NCBI GenBank assembly: GCA_963797115.1 | Contig: CAWCOH010000006.1 | Coordinates: forward strand, 1-64,000 | Direction of reading: 5' to 3' | Origin: AP-15 sp963797115 | Lineage (GTDB): Bacteria > Pseudomonadota > Alphaproteobacteria > ATCC43930 > CGMCC-115725 | DNA: 64,000 bases | In this document: positions 48,184 to 57,053 of the stretch, piece after piece | Numbering within the stretch: the first letter of the stretch is position 1 | How the letters are laid out: the number at the start of each line of letters is the position of its first letter | Notes under the pieces: model-generated | Told to the model about the DNA's origin: nothing | The model's database searches: none | What the model saw: only the letters and a program-made list of their open reading frames with translations | Program-made: the position numbers and the translations under genes

Positions 48184-48849
48184 TCAAAGGCTTAACGCCG
48201 CCTGCGCCCGCTCCTTCTTGAATACTGCGAACTGGTGCATATACCAGTATCTCCGCCAATCGTCATGATAAATTAGCGTCATCTCCGCCGACGCCAACGC
48301 GGCTCTTACGATGGAGAAGGGGCAGTAGTCGATCCACTGCTGAGCGAGAATCAGATCGTGAAGCCGATTGCCGAGCCCGCACCACCACGGATCCGCTGCC
48401 ATATCCTTGTAGAGCAGCACGCCACCATCTCGGACCCGAGCCGCGACTGATTTATAGAGCGTGTTCCAGAGCTCTCGAGGCACGTGATGGGCGACGTCGA
48501 TCATGCAAACCACGTCAAACGGGCCTGTCGGCCATTCGGAAAAATCTCGCACCGTAGAAAATGATATATTCACGGCAGTTGCATTTCTAACTCGCGCGGC
48601 CGCCGCGTTGGCCGCAGCGACGGCATTCGCATTGGTGTCGAACCCCGAAATGCGCCTGGGCTTGACTGTTGTGGCAAGGTGCGTCGCCAGCAGACCCACA
48701 CCACAGCCGATATCCAAAATGTCGGCATCCTCAGGAACCCATGCCAAAATTGGCTCGATGGGACAGATATGAGGTCTTGCGGCGATCAGAAGGCGAGTAA
48801 GGAGATTTGCGTCCCGATAATGTCTGAGGACAGTCACCCGATCTCCCAC
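48184..48849 (-). CDS. class I SAM-dependent methyltransferase
   Basis: A 221-residue Rossmann-fold methyltransferase. Motif I is ILDIGCGVGLLATHLA, the acidic end of strand 2 is ISGFDTN, and the post-I/motif II region is FDVVCMIDVAHHVP. The C-terminal half has Trp- and Tyr-rich strands. The His-rich HHVP loop is like UbiE/COQ5-type small-molecule enzymes. Its location beside glycan genes suggests a sugar- or lipid-methyl transfer. Confidence 0.85.
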   Translation of the reverse strand: MGDRVTVLRHYRDANLLTRLLIAARPHICPIEPILAWVPEDADILDIGCGVGLLATHLATTVKPRRISGFDTNANAVAAANAAAARVRNATAVNISFSTVRDFSEWPTGPFDVVCMIDVAHHVPRELWNTLYKSVAARVRDGGVLLYKDMAADPWWCGLGNRLHDLILAQQWIDYCPFSIVRAALASAEMTLIYHDDWRRYWYMHQFAVFKKERAQAALSL

Positions 48850-49012
48850 CCGCGTTAGAATATGCGAAATATTTCTACGCTATTACATCGGGTCTGTCAA
48901 GAATTGGCCCCTCCGTGGAGACCTATAAACTCTTACTCCTGAGGCCTCCAAGAGGCTCGACCCGCAGGAATCTTGGCCTTCAGCAGCTTGCCCTTCATTT
49001 CAGCGGGTCTCA

Positions 49013-50563
49013 GTGATCCTGGATTCGAAAGAAAAATTAGCGTATTCAACGTCTAAAGATACTGACGTGGTCAAACGATCTTCCATGCTTACCACCCTTG
49101 CGGCCGCGACGTCGAACAGCACGCAGCTTGAGAGACATGCGGTGCCGCTGTGCGTCGACCTCGACGGGACCCTCGTGCGATCCGATACCCTACTCGAGTG
49201 TCTCTGCGCCCGCAGACGGCGCTGGCGGTTGGCGAAGGGCCTCGTAGCTCTTATGACCCGCGGAAAGGCGGCGTTCAAACAGTGCGTCATGCAAGGGGCC
49301 GGTTTGGATCCGGAGCTGCTTCCCTACAATAATGAACTGATCGCATATTTGCGGAATCAGAAGGCAGTCGGCCGTAGGCTGGTGCTGGCGACTGCGGCTG
49401 ACCGGAGCATGGCTCAGGCGGTCGCCGACCATCTGCAACTATTTGACGAGATCATTGCCTCTAACGGGGTCGACAATCTAAAGGGAGAAGAAAAGGCAAG
49501 GGCCCTCGTCCGGCGCTTTGGGGATAAGGGGTTCGCTTACGTCGGGAACAGCCGCACCGACTTGGCGGTCTGGTCGGTCGCGTACAGTGGGGTCATCGTG
49601 AATGCACGGCGTGCTGTAGCTGCGGCGGCGCGAAACGTGGTCCCGATTGAAGCTGAAATCTGCGATCGCGGTGCCGCGTCTCGCGCTGCGTTGCGTGCGG
49701 TGCGACCCTATCAATGGGTCAAAAACCTGCTGGTATTCGTACCGATCTTTACTGCACACGCAATCACGGAGATCTCGGCATGGGTTGGCGCGGCGGGGAT
49801 GTTCGCCGCGTTTTGCGCTACCGCGTCGGCGCTTTATCTTTTGAACGATCTCTCAGACCTCGAAGCCGATCGCCGCCATGCTCGGAAGCGCGACCGGCCG
49901 CTTGCGAGCGGCGCTTTGCCGCTCCTTACCGGCGTCGTGCTCGCCGGCTTGCTCCTCTGCCTCGGCGTGGGGCTCGCAGCGGTGGATGGTACGCTGACCG
50001 TAATCCTGATTTATGCGGCGGCCTCGCTAGCCTACTCGATCAAGCTGAAAGAGCAGCCGCTGATCGATGTATTCTTGTTGGCGGGGCTTTATACGCTTCG
50101 TCTGTTCGCCGGCGGCCAGGCGACGGGTCATCTGTTGTCGCTCTGGCTGCTCGGCTTTTCCAGCTTTCTGTTTCTTAGCTTGGCACTGGTCAAGCGTGTC
50201 GAGGAGCTCATGGTGGTTGACGGCGCCGGTGGATATCGCGCCGCCGGTCGTGGCTACGGTACGGGCGACATTCCGATTTTACAGATATTTGGGTGCGGGG
50301 CTGCCTTTGCCGCTTGTGTCGTGCTTGCCCTATTCGTGCAAGGCGAGACGACAATCCAGCAATACACCTCCCCGGGACTTCTGTGGGGGACGGTGCCACT
50401 AGTGCTGTTTTGGCTATGTCGGCTTTGGCTGGCTACCGCTCGCGGCTACATGCATGAGGATCCGATCGTCTATGCTGCGCGCGACCGGGTCTCGTGGCTT
50501 GTTGCCATCCTTACGCTGCTACTTCTGGGCGCCGCCAAAGTTGGAACGTTCACTGGTTTCTGA
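49013..50563 (+). CDS. HAD-UbiA fusion, decaprenyl-phosphate phosphoribosyltransferase-like
   Basis: Two domains in one protein. The N-terminal HAD phosphatase-like part (about 45-225) has VDLDGTLVRSDT, LATAADRS and YVGNSRTDLAVW. The C-terminal UbiA prenyltransferase (about 225-516) has RPYQWVKNLLVFVP, LYLLNDLSDLEADRRHARKR and RPLASG. The UbiA half resembles enzymes that put phosphoribose on polyprenyl phosphate for arabinose donors. The start is a GTG at 49013; an ATG at 49085 is an alternative. It is 79 nt ahead of a flippase-like gene. Confidence 0.8.
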   Translation: MILDSKEKLAYSTSKDTDVVKRSSMLTTLAAATSNSTQLERHAVPLCVDLDGTLVRSDTLLECLCARRRRWRLAKGLVALMTRGKAAFKQCVMQGAGLDPELLPYNNELIAYLRNQKAVGRRLVLATAADRSMAQAVADHLQLFDEIIASNGVDNLKGEEKARALVRRFGDKGFAYVGNSRTDLAVWSVAYSGVIVNARRAVAAAARNVVPIEAEICDRGAASRAALRAVRPYQWVKNLLVFVPIFTAHAITEISAWVGAAGMFAAFCATASALYLLNDLSDLEADRRHARKRDRPLASGALPLLTGVVLAGLLLCLGVGLAAVDGTLTVILIYAAASLAYSIKLKEQPLIDVFLLAGLYTLRLFAGGQATGHLLSLWLLGFSSFLFLSLALVKRVEELMVVDGAGGYRAAGRGYGTGDIPILQIFGCGAAFAACVVLALFVQGETTIQQYTSPGLLWGTVPLVLFWLCRLWLATARGYMHEDPIVYAARDRVSWLVAILTLLLLGAAKVGTFTGF

Positions 50564-50642
50564 CCGCGAATGTCTACAGATAGAGTGATCGTCAGCATGC
50601 ATCACAGAGGCACCGGCAGCACTCTGTATATACAGGTATCGA

Positions 50643-51623
50643 ATGGGATTTATGACCAGCTTCCGGACAATACATTGGCCAAGTTCTTCCCCCAGCTTGG
50701 GCCGACCGCGGGCCCGCTTGGCCATCAACATAGGCAAATTGCTGCTTTCTGGAGGGTTGATTGGTTATCTTCTCTACCGTCACGGGCCGGATTATTCACG
50801 TTTGAAGAGTATTGATCCCGTTCTTTGCATGATAGCGGCAGCCATGTTCGTGGTGCAGATCACCCTCAACACGATTCGATGGCGCGTGATCTTGACTTAT
50901 CTCACCAGTACTACACCGCCTTATTATCGCCTCTTCGCCATCTACTACGTTTCGATGTTCTTTTCTCAGATCCTGCCGTCTATTGGCGGTGATCTGGTTC
51001 GTGTACTCTATCGCCGGATAATCAACTCGACTTTTGCGTCGATGGTTATCAGCGTGCTTCTTGATCGCGGTGTCGCGATCGCCGCACTGTTGATTGTGGC
51101 GCTGCCTTCAGTTCCGTTCCTGGCTCGGTATGATCCTGACTATACCGTCCTCCGATGGATAGTGTTCGTGGCCGGCAGCGGTCTCGTGGCCAGCTACGGC
51201 GGATGCCTACTAATAAGGGCTTTGCGAGATTCGCGGATTTGGACAGGTCTTCCGCAGTGGACGCGGACCCTCGCGGTGAGCGGAGCGTGGTCTATAAGCT
51301 CGCGCACAGGGCTCGTTTTCCTGATACCGCTGTCGATTATGGTTCATCTTCTGTCGTTTGCGGCAATGTTCTTAGCTGCCCATGCGGTGCAAGTGCCGTT
51401 GACGTGTTCAGTGGTTTTTGCCATTGGGCCAGTTCTGCTGCTTGCAACCGTTTTTCCTATCTCGATCAGCGGCTGGGGCGTGCGCGAAGCTGCCGCCGTC
51501 GCGCTTCTCGGAATGACGGGCGTCGATGCAACATCAGCGCTCCTCGTGTCGATCATGTTTGGCGTGCTCCTAGTGCTGGCGACATTGCCGGGGGCTCTGT
51601 TCTGGCTCATGCTAAGGAAATGA
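50643..51623 (+). CDS. flippase-like integral membrane protein (LPG synthase TM / UPF0104 type)
   Basis: A 326-residue protein with about eight hydrophobic helices. Family-like segments are LNTIRWRVILTYL, FSQILPSIGGDLVRVL, SVLLDRGVAIAALL and the C-terminal ISGWGVREAAAVALLG. The family moves lipid-linked molecules across the inner membrane or is fused to transferases. With the HAD-UbiA gene upstream it could export or flip a polyprenyl-phospho-sugar used by the GT-C-like proteins. This pathway is inferred. Confidence 0.8.
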   Translation: MGFMTSFRTIHWPSSSPSLGRPRARLAINIGKLLLSGGLIGYLLYRHGPDYSRLKSIDPVLCMIAAAMFVVQITLNTIRWRVILTYLTSTTPPYYRLFAIYYVSMFFSQILPSIGGDLVRVLYRRIINSTFASMVISVLLDRGVAIAALLIVALPSVPFLARYDPDYTVLRWIVFVAGSGLVASYGGCLLIRALRDSRIWTGLPQWTRTLAVSGAWSISSRTGLVFLIPLSIMVHLLSFAAMFLAAHAVQVPLTCSVVFAIGPVLLLATVFPISISGWGVREAAAVALLGMTGVDATSALLVSIMFGVLLVLATLPGALFWLMLRK

Positions 51624-51990
51624 ACCCATCGCAATGATGTACAGCTTGGATCAAAGACAAAGGATCCCACGCGTACTTGCAGCCATAGCCCAATCCGAGA
51701 TCGTGCGGCCGCATAGGGGCGCAGTTATCTCCACAGGCCTATCTAGCCTGCAGGATGCGAACCGAGTTGCGGCGGACCGACCGGCTGCAAGATCTTCGGC
51801 GCCGCTGACGTCGAGACACTTGCTGCACGCGGTGCAATCGATCGGGGCGAGGCGCGTTCGCAGCCGAGCCTTCTGCGACATATACTCTGAGGATGTTCCG
51901 CCTTCACTGAGGCCGCGATTTCTGGCGGAGGCGTTATAGAGCTCGGATGCTTTCGGGCTGTCTTGGGCTAATCGGAATTGGCCCACCCCC
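51624..51990. other. intergenic stretch, no credible gene
   Basis: A minus-strand frame of 111 codons (51651-51986) is open but has no SD, no recognisable fold and unusual residue content. I do not annotate it as a gene. The gap may hold the promoter region and terminators of the converging genes. Confidence 0.3.
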
Positions 51991-52956
51991 TTAGGGAGAG
52001 CTGACGCCCCAGGGCGGGTCGAGCCCGACGCCGCTGAGACGGCCGAAGAGCTTGGTCAGGGTCAGGCGGTCGGCGAGCGGCAGCGGCGGTGCCAAGAGAG
52101 AGGCGATGTTGGTCCGCAGATGGGCCGGGTCGCCGGTGCCGAAGAGGACGACATCGACCCCGGGCTCGTGGCGCGCGAAGCGGTAGGCGGCCTCGGGGAT
52201 GGTGCTGGCGCCCGCCTCATGGAGCAGGAAGCCGAGCGGGTTCGGCGCATCGGCGAGCCAGCGCGGCAATTCGCGGCGCGCGGTCAGCTCGCGCAACGCT
52301 GCGGTGAGGCGCTCGGGCCGCGAGAAGATGTTGCGCACCGCGAACATCAAGAGGGTGCCGACGCGGTTGGCGATGGTCCGCGGGAAGACTTTGGCGCGGG
52401 CGTTCTGGTGCATCATGTGGAACGCGACCATGACCACGTCCCACACCTCGTCCTCGACGGCGCGCTGCAGCATTTCGTGCTCGGGGTCGTCGGACGCGGT
52501 CTCGGTGACACCGAGATGGCGGAGCTTACCCTTCGCCCGCTCCGCCAGCAGCGCTGGGGCGATCACCTCGCGCGCCTCGGCATAGGCCTCGGGTGCCACA
52601 CCATGCAGCTGGAAGATGTCGACGTACTCGGTGCCGAGCCGGCGCAATGATTGGTCGAGGCTCGCGACGGCGCGCTCGGCGGCACGCCGGCCCCCGCCAT
52701 GCGGGACCCACACCTTGGTGGCGATGACGACACTCTCGCGTGGGACAGCCTTGATCGCTTCGCCGACGACCTCCTCGGTGCCGTAGACCGCCGCGGTGTC
52801 GAGGAGATTGACGCCCATATCCAATGCCTGACGGACGAGGGCGACGGCCTCGGCCGCGCTCTTGCCGGTGCCAAGCCCGAGCCGGCTGAAGCCGCCGCAG
52901 CCAAGGCCGGCGACACTGACCTTGAGCCCGGTCCGGCCGAGCGTCACGTAATCCAT
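51991..52956 (-). CDS. aldo/keto reductase, copy 1
   Basis: A 321-residue NADPH-dependent TIM-barrel reductase. The catalytic tetrad is visible: Asp and Tyr in LLDTAAVYGTEE, Lys in VIATKVWVP, His in FQLHGVAP. The start GRTGLKVSVAGLGCGGFSRL is typical of the L-fuco-beta-pyranose dehydrogenase/pyridoxal-type branch. It lies 25 nt downstream of a second aldo/keto reductase on the same strand. The two align throughout, which indicates tandem duplication. Confidence 0.9.
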   Translation of the reverse strand: MDYVTLGRTGLKVSVAGLGCGGFSRLGLGTGKSAAEAVALVRQALDMGVNLLDTAAVYGTEEVVGEAIKAVPRESVVIATKVWVPHGGGRRAAERAVASLDQSLRRLGTEYVDIFQLHGVAPEAYAEAREVIAPALLAERAKGKLRHLGVTETASDDPEHEMLQRAVEDEVWDVVMVAFHMMHQNARAKVFPRTIANRVGTLLMFAVRNIFSRPERLTAALRELTARRELPRWLADAPNPLGFLLHEAGASTIPEAAYRFARHEPGVDVVLFGTGDPAHLRTNIASLLAPPLPLADRLTLTKLFGRLSGVGLDPPWGVSSP

Positions 52957-52981
52957 GGCCCCTCCCGCTACATCGGCGACA

Positions 52982-53953
52982 TCAGGCGCGCGGGCGCCGC
53001 GCCAAATGGGGCGCGTCCAATCCGACCCCTACCAGATGGCCGAACAGGCTCGCAAGCCGGGCGCGGTCGGCCTCGGGCAAAGGTGGGGCGAGCAACGAGG
53101 CGAGGTTGGTGCGCAGATGGACGGGATCGCCGGTGCCGAAGAGCACGACATCGACCCCAGGCTCGTGGCGCACGAAGCGATAGGCTGCGTCGATCACGCT
53201 CTGCGCACCGCCTTCATGGATCAGGAAGCTGAGCGGGTCCTTGGTTTCGGCGAGCCATGGCGGCACCTCGCCTTCGGCCGCCAGCTCGCGCATCGTCGCC
53301 GCCAGCTGTCCCGGGCGGGAGAAGATGTTGCGCACCGCAAACATCAGCAACGTCCCGACACGATGCGCACGGGTCAGCGGAAGGATCGCGTCGCGCGCGT
53401 TCTGATGCATCATATGAAAGCCGACCATCGCGACATCCCATAACCCGTCGACGGCGGCGCGCTGCAGCATCCGGTGCTCGGGATCGTGCGGTGCTGTTTC
53501 GGTGATGCCGAGGTGACGGAACTTGCCCTTGGCCTTTTCCTTCAACAGGGCCGGAGCGACGACGTTGCGCGCATGGTCGTAGGCGGCGGGAGCGACGCCG
53601 TGCAGCTGGTAGATGTCGATGTAGTCGATCGCGAGCTGGCGCAGCGAGTTGTCGAGCGAGGCGATGGCACTTTCGGCGCTTGCGTTCGGGTGGCTGACAT
53701 TGAACGGCGCTTTTGTGGCGATCACGACCCGGTCGCGCGGGACCGTTTTCAGCGCTTTGCCGAGCACCGCTTCGGTTCCGTAGGCGGCTGCGGTGTCGAA
53801 CAGATTGACACCGAGGTCGAGCGCCTGATGGACGAGCGCAATGGCCTCATCCTCGCTTTTGCCCCTGCCGAGGCCGATCCGGCTGAACCCGCCGCAGCCC
53901 AGCCCGGCGACGCTCGCCCGCAACCCGGTCCGGCCGAGGGTCACATATTCCAT
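52982..53953 (-). CDS. aldo/keto reductase, copy 2
   Basis: A 323-residue paralogue of the preceding gene with the same tetrad: LFDTAAAYGTEA, VIATKAPF, YQLHGVAP. Both have the long loop ending MLQRA-VD-LWDV-MV-FHMMHQNAR. The first gene of a two-gene unit. Its upstream region carries GGGGACAC repeats. No nearby gene fixes the substrate. Confidence 0.9.
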   Translation of the reverse strand: MEYVTLGRTGLRASVAGLGCGGFSRIGLGRGKSEDEAIALVHQALDLGVNLFDTAAAYGTEAVLGKALKTVPRDRVVIATKAPFNVSHPNASAESAIASLDNSLRQLAIDYIDIYQLHGVAPAAYDHARNVVAPALLKEKAKGKFRHLGITETAPHDPEHRMLQRAAVDGLWDVAMVGFHMMHQNARDAILPLTRAHRVGTLLMFAVRNIFSRPGQLAATMRELAAEGEVPPWLAETKDPLSFLIHEGGAQSVIDAAYRFVRHEPGVDVVLFGTGDPVHLRTNLASLLAPPLPEADRARLASLFGHLVGVGLDAPHLARRPRA

Positions 53954-54044
53954 GCTGCAGCCCGCTCTCGATGTGGAGCACCCGTTTCCAAAGGTGCCGG
54001 TCGGCGCGACGGCGTGTCAAGCCGAGGTCGACCGCCGCAGCCCT

Positions 54045-54113
54045 TGATTTCCGGGGACACGGGGCTCAACTCCGCCGACAGCGCAATTCAGGGGACACCG
54101 CAATTCAGGGGAC
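54045..54113. repeat. GGGGACAC repeats (REP/RAYT-type remnants)
   Basis: TTTCCGGGGACACGGG, then GCAATTCAGGGGACAC twice in tandem, then GATACTCGACAC. The sequence (A)ATTCxGGGGACACGATACT is familiar as the end repeat around REP-associated tyrosine transposase genes, but no such gene is here. It separates the aldo/keto reductases from the TumA gene. Confidence 0.5.
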
Positions 54114-54175
54114 ACGATACTCGACACGTCGGTGTCGTGACCGCGAGGCGGAAGTCCTGGGACGTCGTCTCTCGG

Positions 54176-54571
54176 TCACCCCAGGAGATCGATTTCGAAA
54201 TGGATCTTGCGCGCGGCAAGCACCGGCCGCCGCGAGCGGCCCTCGCCCCGGTCGAGGCGCACCACCCCGGCCGCAGCAAGCTTGTTGAGCGTGCGCAGCA
54301 CATTCTGCTCGGCGCGGCCGGTGATCCCTGCCAACTCGCTGACGGACTTGGGCTCACGTTCGGCGATGGCGCGCAACAGAGCCCGGTTTTTTGCCGAGAG
54401 CAGCTTGGCTCCGGCCTCCAGCGAGGTGAACCGCACGGCACCCCGTTCCCGCCCGCCCGCGACCTGCTCGACCCACACTTTGGGCTCGCTCGGATCGACC
54501 TTCCGCTCGCCGCGCGCGACCTCGAGGGTGTAGTCCTTGAATTCCTCGAATGTCCCGGTCTTGCGCTTCAT
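54176..54571 (-). CDS. winged-helix antitoxin/regulator, TumA-like
   Basis: A 131-residue DNA-binding protein. The N-terminal part KRKTGTFEEFKDYTLEVARG is followed by a winged helix: LSAKNRALLRAIAEREPKSV, SELAGITGRAEQNVLRTLNK, and a wing at VVRLDRGEGRSRRPVLAA. It overlaps the upstream toxin gene by 4 nt (ATGA), the usual layout of TumE/TumA toxin-antitoxin pairs, where this partner neutralises the toxin and represses the operon. Confidence 0.75.
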   Translation of the reverse strand: MKRKTGTFEEFKDYTLEVARGERKVDPSEPKVWVEQVAGGRERGAVRFTSLEAGAKLLSAKNRALLRAIAEREPKSVSELAGITGRAEQNVLRTLNKLAAAGVVRLDRGEGRSRRPVLAARKIHFEIDLLG

Positions 54572-54795
54572 CGGACACCTCGTTCTCGCAAAATCCGCTC
54601 GGCCTCGCGGTAGAAATCCTCGAGCAGTTCGGCTGGGCCGCGGTAGATGTACGGAACCACCCGCCGGCGGCCATAGACGTGCCGGTGGTCGAATTCCGGC
54701 CGGCGCCGCCCTGTGCCGTGGGCGTTGTCCAGCCCATAAATCCGTCTGCCCGCCGGATCGTGCAGGGTTCCACTCCGAGAAATGCGGCGATTCAT
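54568..54795 (-). CDS. toxin of the TumE family (DUF6516)
   Basis: A 75-residue protein: RSGTLHDPAGRRIYGLDNAH, EFDHRHVYGRRRVVPYIYRG, ELLEDFYREAERILRERGVR. The RSGTLHD opening, DHRH (possible catalytic His) and the C-terminal LLEDFxxEVERIL helix fit DUF6516/TumE toxins. It is slightly shorter than typical members, which suggests a compact or trimmed copy. It is first in its operon and divergent from the Xre antitoxin. Confidence 0.7.
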   Translation of the reverse strand: MNRRISRSGTLHDPAGRRIYGLDNAHGTGRRRPEFDHRHVYGRRRVVPYIYRGPAELLEDFYREAERILRERGVR

Positions 54796-54871
54796 GTTCT
54801 ATCCGGGGACGGCAGCGTCATATTCTCACGAGAGAGTACGGTCGAACCCGCGGGAAGGGGAGGCATGAAAG

Positions 54872-55123
54872 ATGGCTAAGGCGGGTCCCTCAAAAAGGCC
54901 GGGTGAATCCCCTGCGAAAATTTTTGATGAACCTGATCTCCCGCTGATGGAAGGGGAAGACCCTGACCTTTTCCGTGAGGCCGAGGCTGTGGCTGGATCT
55001 ACATGGATTGATCAACCTAATTCTCACCTGGGCGGCGACATACCTCGACAATTAATTGAACGGGGTCGAGGCGCTGCAGTTCGCGACATACTCCGAACAA
55101 TCAAATACATCGGCTTTTCGTGA
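54872..55123 (+). CDS. Xre/MbcA/ParS-type antitoxin
   Basis: An 83-residue protein with an ATG at 54872 after GGGGAGG. Only the C-terminal toxin-binding module is evident: WIDQPNSHLGGDIPRQLIER, GRGAAVRDILRTIKYIGFS, matching the LGG-xP--L---G pattern of DUF2384. The usual Xre helix-turn-helix seems absent or degenerate. It overlaps the RES toxin start (GTGA). It probably still binds RES-type toxin. Confidence 0.7.
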   Translation: MAKAGPSKRPGESPAKIFDEPDLPLMEGEDPDLFREAEAVAGSTWIDQPNSHLGGDIPRQLIERGRGAAVRDILRTIKYIGFS

Positions 55124-55726
55124 ACCTGGCAGCGTGCGGGGTGCTTCCGCGCTCGCCGGAGAATCGCACCTGGTACAGGGCCATTGACATAAAATACCTG
55201 CCGAAGGCGTTGCAAACTGCTCACACCAGAGGGAGCAGCAGCCGCTACAGTCCCGGTCCCTTGCTTGCACCAGCAGATCAATTCGAAATTCTGTACCTTG
55301 CTGGCGACCCGGTAACGGCTCTCTTTGAATTTGCAGCGGTCTTCGGTGACCCCGCCTCGCCTGTGCCAAACCCGAGAATTTCAGCGACAATTTTGAATGT
55401 ACAGGTGGTTCTTCACGCCATTTATCATCTTACCGATGTCGCCCACGCCCAGGTTCCGCTCGACGTGACGGCGCAGGAGTTGACTGGCGATTGGCGTGGT
55501 TACCAAACACGCGGCCCGCACAGGCCCATCCCTCTGCCCGTGGGCCAAGCACCTACGCAAGAGCTTGGCATGCACATCTTCCGATCAGGCATTGAAGGTT
55601 TTCTGGCGCCTTCGGCGAAATTGCCCCACCAACCAAAATCTGGTGGCTTTTCCGCAGAACCTGCGCTCAGGCAGCAGAGTAACCTATGCAGACGGTGGAG
55701 GCCGGGTCGTGCACCACATTCCGTGA
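55120..55726 (+). pseudogene. RES-domain toxin, frameshifted
   Basis: RES toxins act on NAD+ or ADP-ribosylate targets. The GTG at 55120 starts a protein with TWYRAI, SSRYSPGPLLAPADQFEILY, GDPVTALFEFAAVFG (Arg, Tyr and Glu typical of the fold) and TQELGMHIFRSGIEGFLAPS. Near 55625 the frame breaks. The right ending (NQNLVAFPQNLRSGSRVTYA then GRVVHHIP) is in the next frame to 55726. Without it, the last strand is lost. The antitoxin upstream is intact. Confidence 0.75.
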
Positions 55727-55859
55727 TTTGGCGGATGCATGACCGGAATCCTCGGCCTGGGGAGCGATCGCAGAAACCCAAGCGAGCCGCTATCTATCTG
55801 GTAAACTGTCGCCGTAACCCCGATGGCGAGGACTATGATACGCAAATCATGGGGTTGAA

Positions 55860-57053
55860 CTACTTAGGCCCCACTCTGACTCCTTCGAGCTCCTCGGCGG
55901 TCCCATTCTGGTCGATCCCAATGGGTGCCCCTTGCCGGGTCTGATGCAGTGCTCCAAGCGCGGCAAGAATTTCGTCATCGGACAGATCGGGCGACCAGCC
56001 ATAAGCAGCCGCGACCGCAATATCGAGTTGTCGATGAGCGGCGTCTAGCCACGCAGCGCCACCTTGGTCACGGAGATCATATAACTCGGTCATGTCCAGA
56101 CGCTGGGGGCCACTCGCGAGCGCAGCCTCCCGCGCTGCGTAGAGTTCTTGCGCTCTCTCCACGACGGTGATGGCGAGCGGAGTGGCCGCGATATCGACAA
56201 GCGGCTCATTCGGTGTCAGGCCCGCCGGGAATGGAAAGCTCTCGAAGCTATGCCCAATGCGGTACCTCGGACGATTTTCGAGCGGGTTATGAGTTTCGCG
56301 AGCCCAGAGTTTATGAAATTTCGATTCCAGAACCCCGAAGAAAAAGTTGTCCGAGCGGGCAAACACCACGAGGCTGCCGCTCGGCAATACGTCGGCGGGA
56401 GCCCAACGGAAGAATCTATGCTTGGCGACCTCGACGGTTACAAGGAACCGATTCAACCCGGCGATCGCCTCTCTCATCCCGCGCCGCGCCCGTTGATGTA
56501 ACCACCAGCGCCGCGCTGCTCGCGCTTCGCGGTTCCCTTGCCGTCGGCCGCGGACGATCCGAACGAGATGAGCATAGGGAGCTGCATACGCTTGAGCTTG
56601 AGGCTCTGTGGCGGACGGGCCGAAGTCGATGACAAAGCGGTCCCGCGGGCGGCCGAGGACTTCATCGCCACTCCAATATTTGCGAATTACGTCAGCGTTG
56701 GGACGGCCATTTGGATTGCCACCTGCGTTGAGCAAGCGATCCGCTGTGGCAGGGTCAATGACAAAACCCTTCTCCTCTTCATCTTGTTCGTCATCGTCGT
56801 CTGCACGGCGGCCGACAAGCTTGACGCCCTGAAAGGCAATACGCCGATTCTCTTCGAGCCTTCGCAGATTTCTTAGATCGAATGGAAGATCGGCGTCCCG
56901 AAGGTCACTGCGGATGGCCCGCACATTGCGGCCGTCAAGAGTGCTTGAGATCGCACACCTGTCTTCGTCCGCGGCGAAACAAACAATTGATACCGCGACG
57001 GCGGCTCCTTCGATAACCCAAGGCAAATTGTGTTGCGCTTCAAAGATCCTCAT
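55860..57053 (-). CDS. C-terminal half of an MmeI-like restriction-modification enzyme (target recognition)
   Basis: A 397-residue ORF continuing directly from the upstream methyltransferase ORF with an ATGA overlap. RIFEAQHNLPWVIEGAAVAV and VSIVCF are typical of the segment after the MTase motif VIII in MmeI-type enzymes. LVVFARSDNFFFGVLESKFH, WARET and YRIGHSFESFPFP match the target-recognition region. It ends in a helical MmeI_C-like tail. A full-length relative is one protein of about 1000 residues, so a one-base change split this gene, unless the two halves work as subunits. Confidence 0.75.
   Translation of the reverse strand: MRIFEAQHNLPWVIEGAAVAVSIVCFAADEDRCAISSTLDGRNVRAIRSDLRDADLPFDLRNLRRLEENRRIAFQGVKLVGRRADDDDEQDEEEKGFVIDPATADRLLNAGGNPNGRPNADVIRKYWSGDEVLGRPRDRFVIDFGPSATEPQAQAYAAPYAHLVRIVRGRRQGNREARAARRWWLHQRARRGMREAIAGLNRFLVTVEVAKHRFFRWAPADVLPSGSLVVFARSDNFFFGVLESKFHKLWARETHNPLENRPRYRIGHSFESFPFPAGLTPNEPLVDIAATPLAITVVERAQELYAAREAALASGPQRLDMTELYDLRDQGGAAWLDAAHRQLDIAVAAAYGWSPDLSDDEILAALGALHQTRQGAPIGIDQNGTAEELEGVRVGPK

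Noticed and set aside
51651..51986. 111-codon minus-strand ORF as a gene
   Set aside because: No SD, no family resemblance; an open frame of this length is expected by chance at this GC content.
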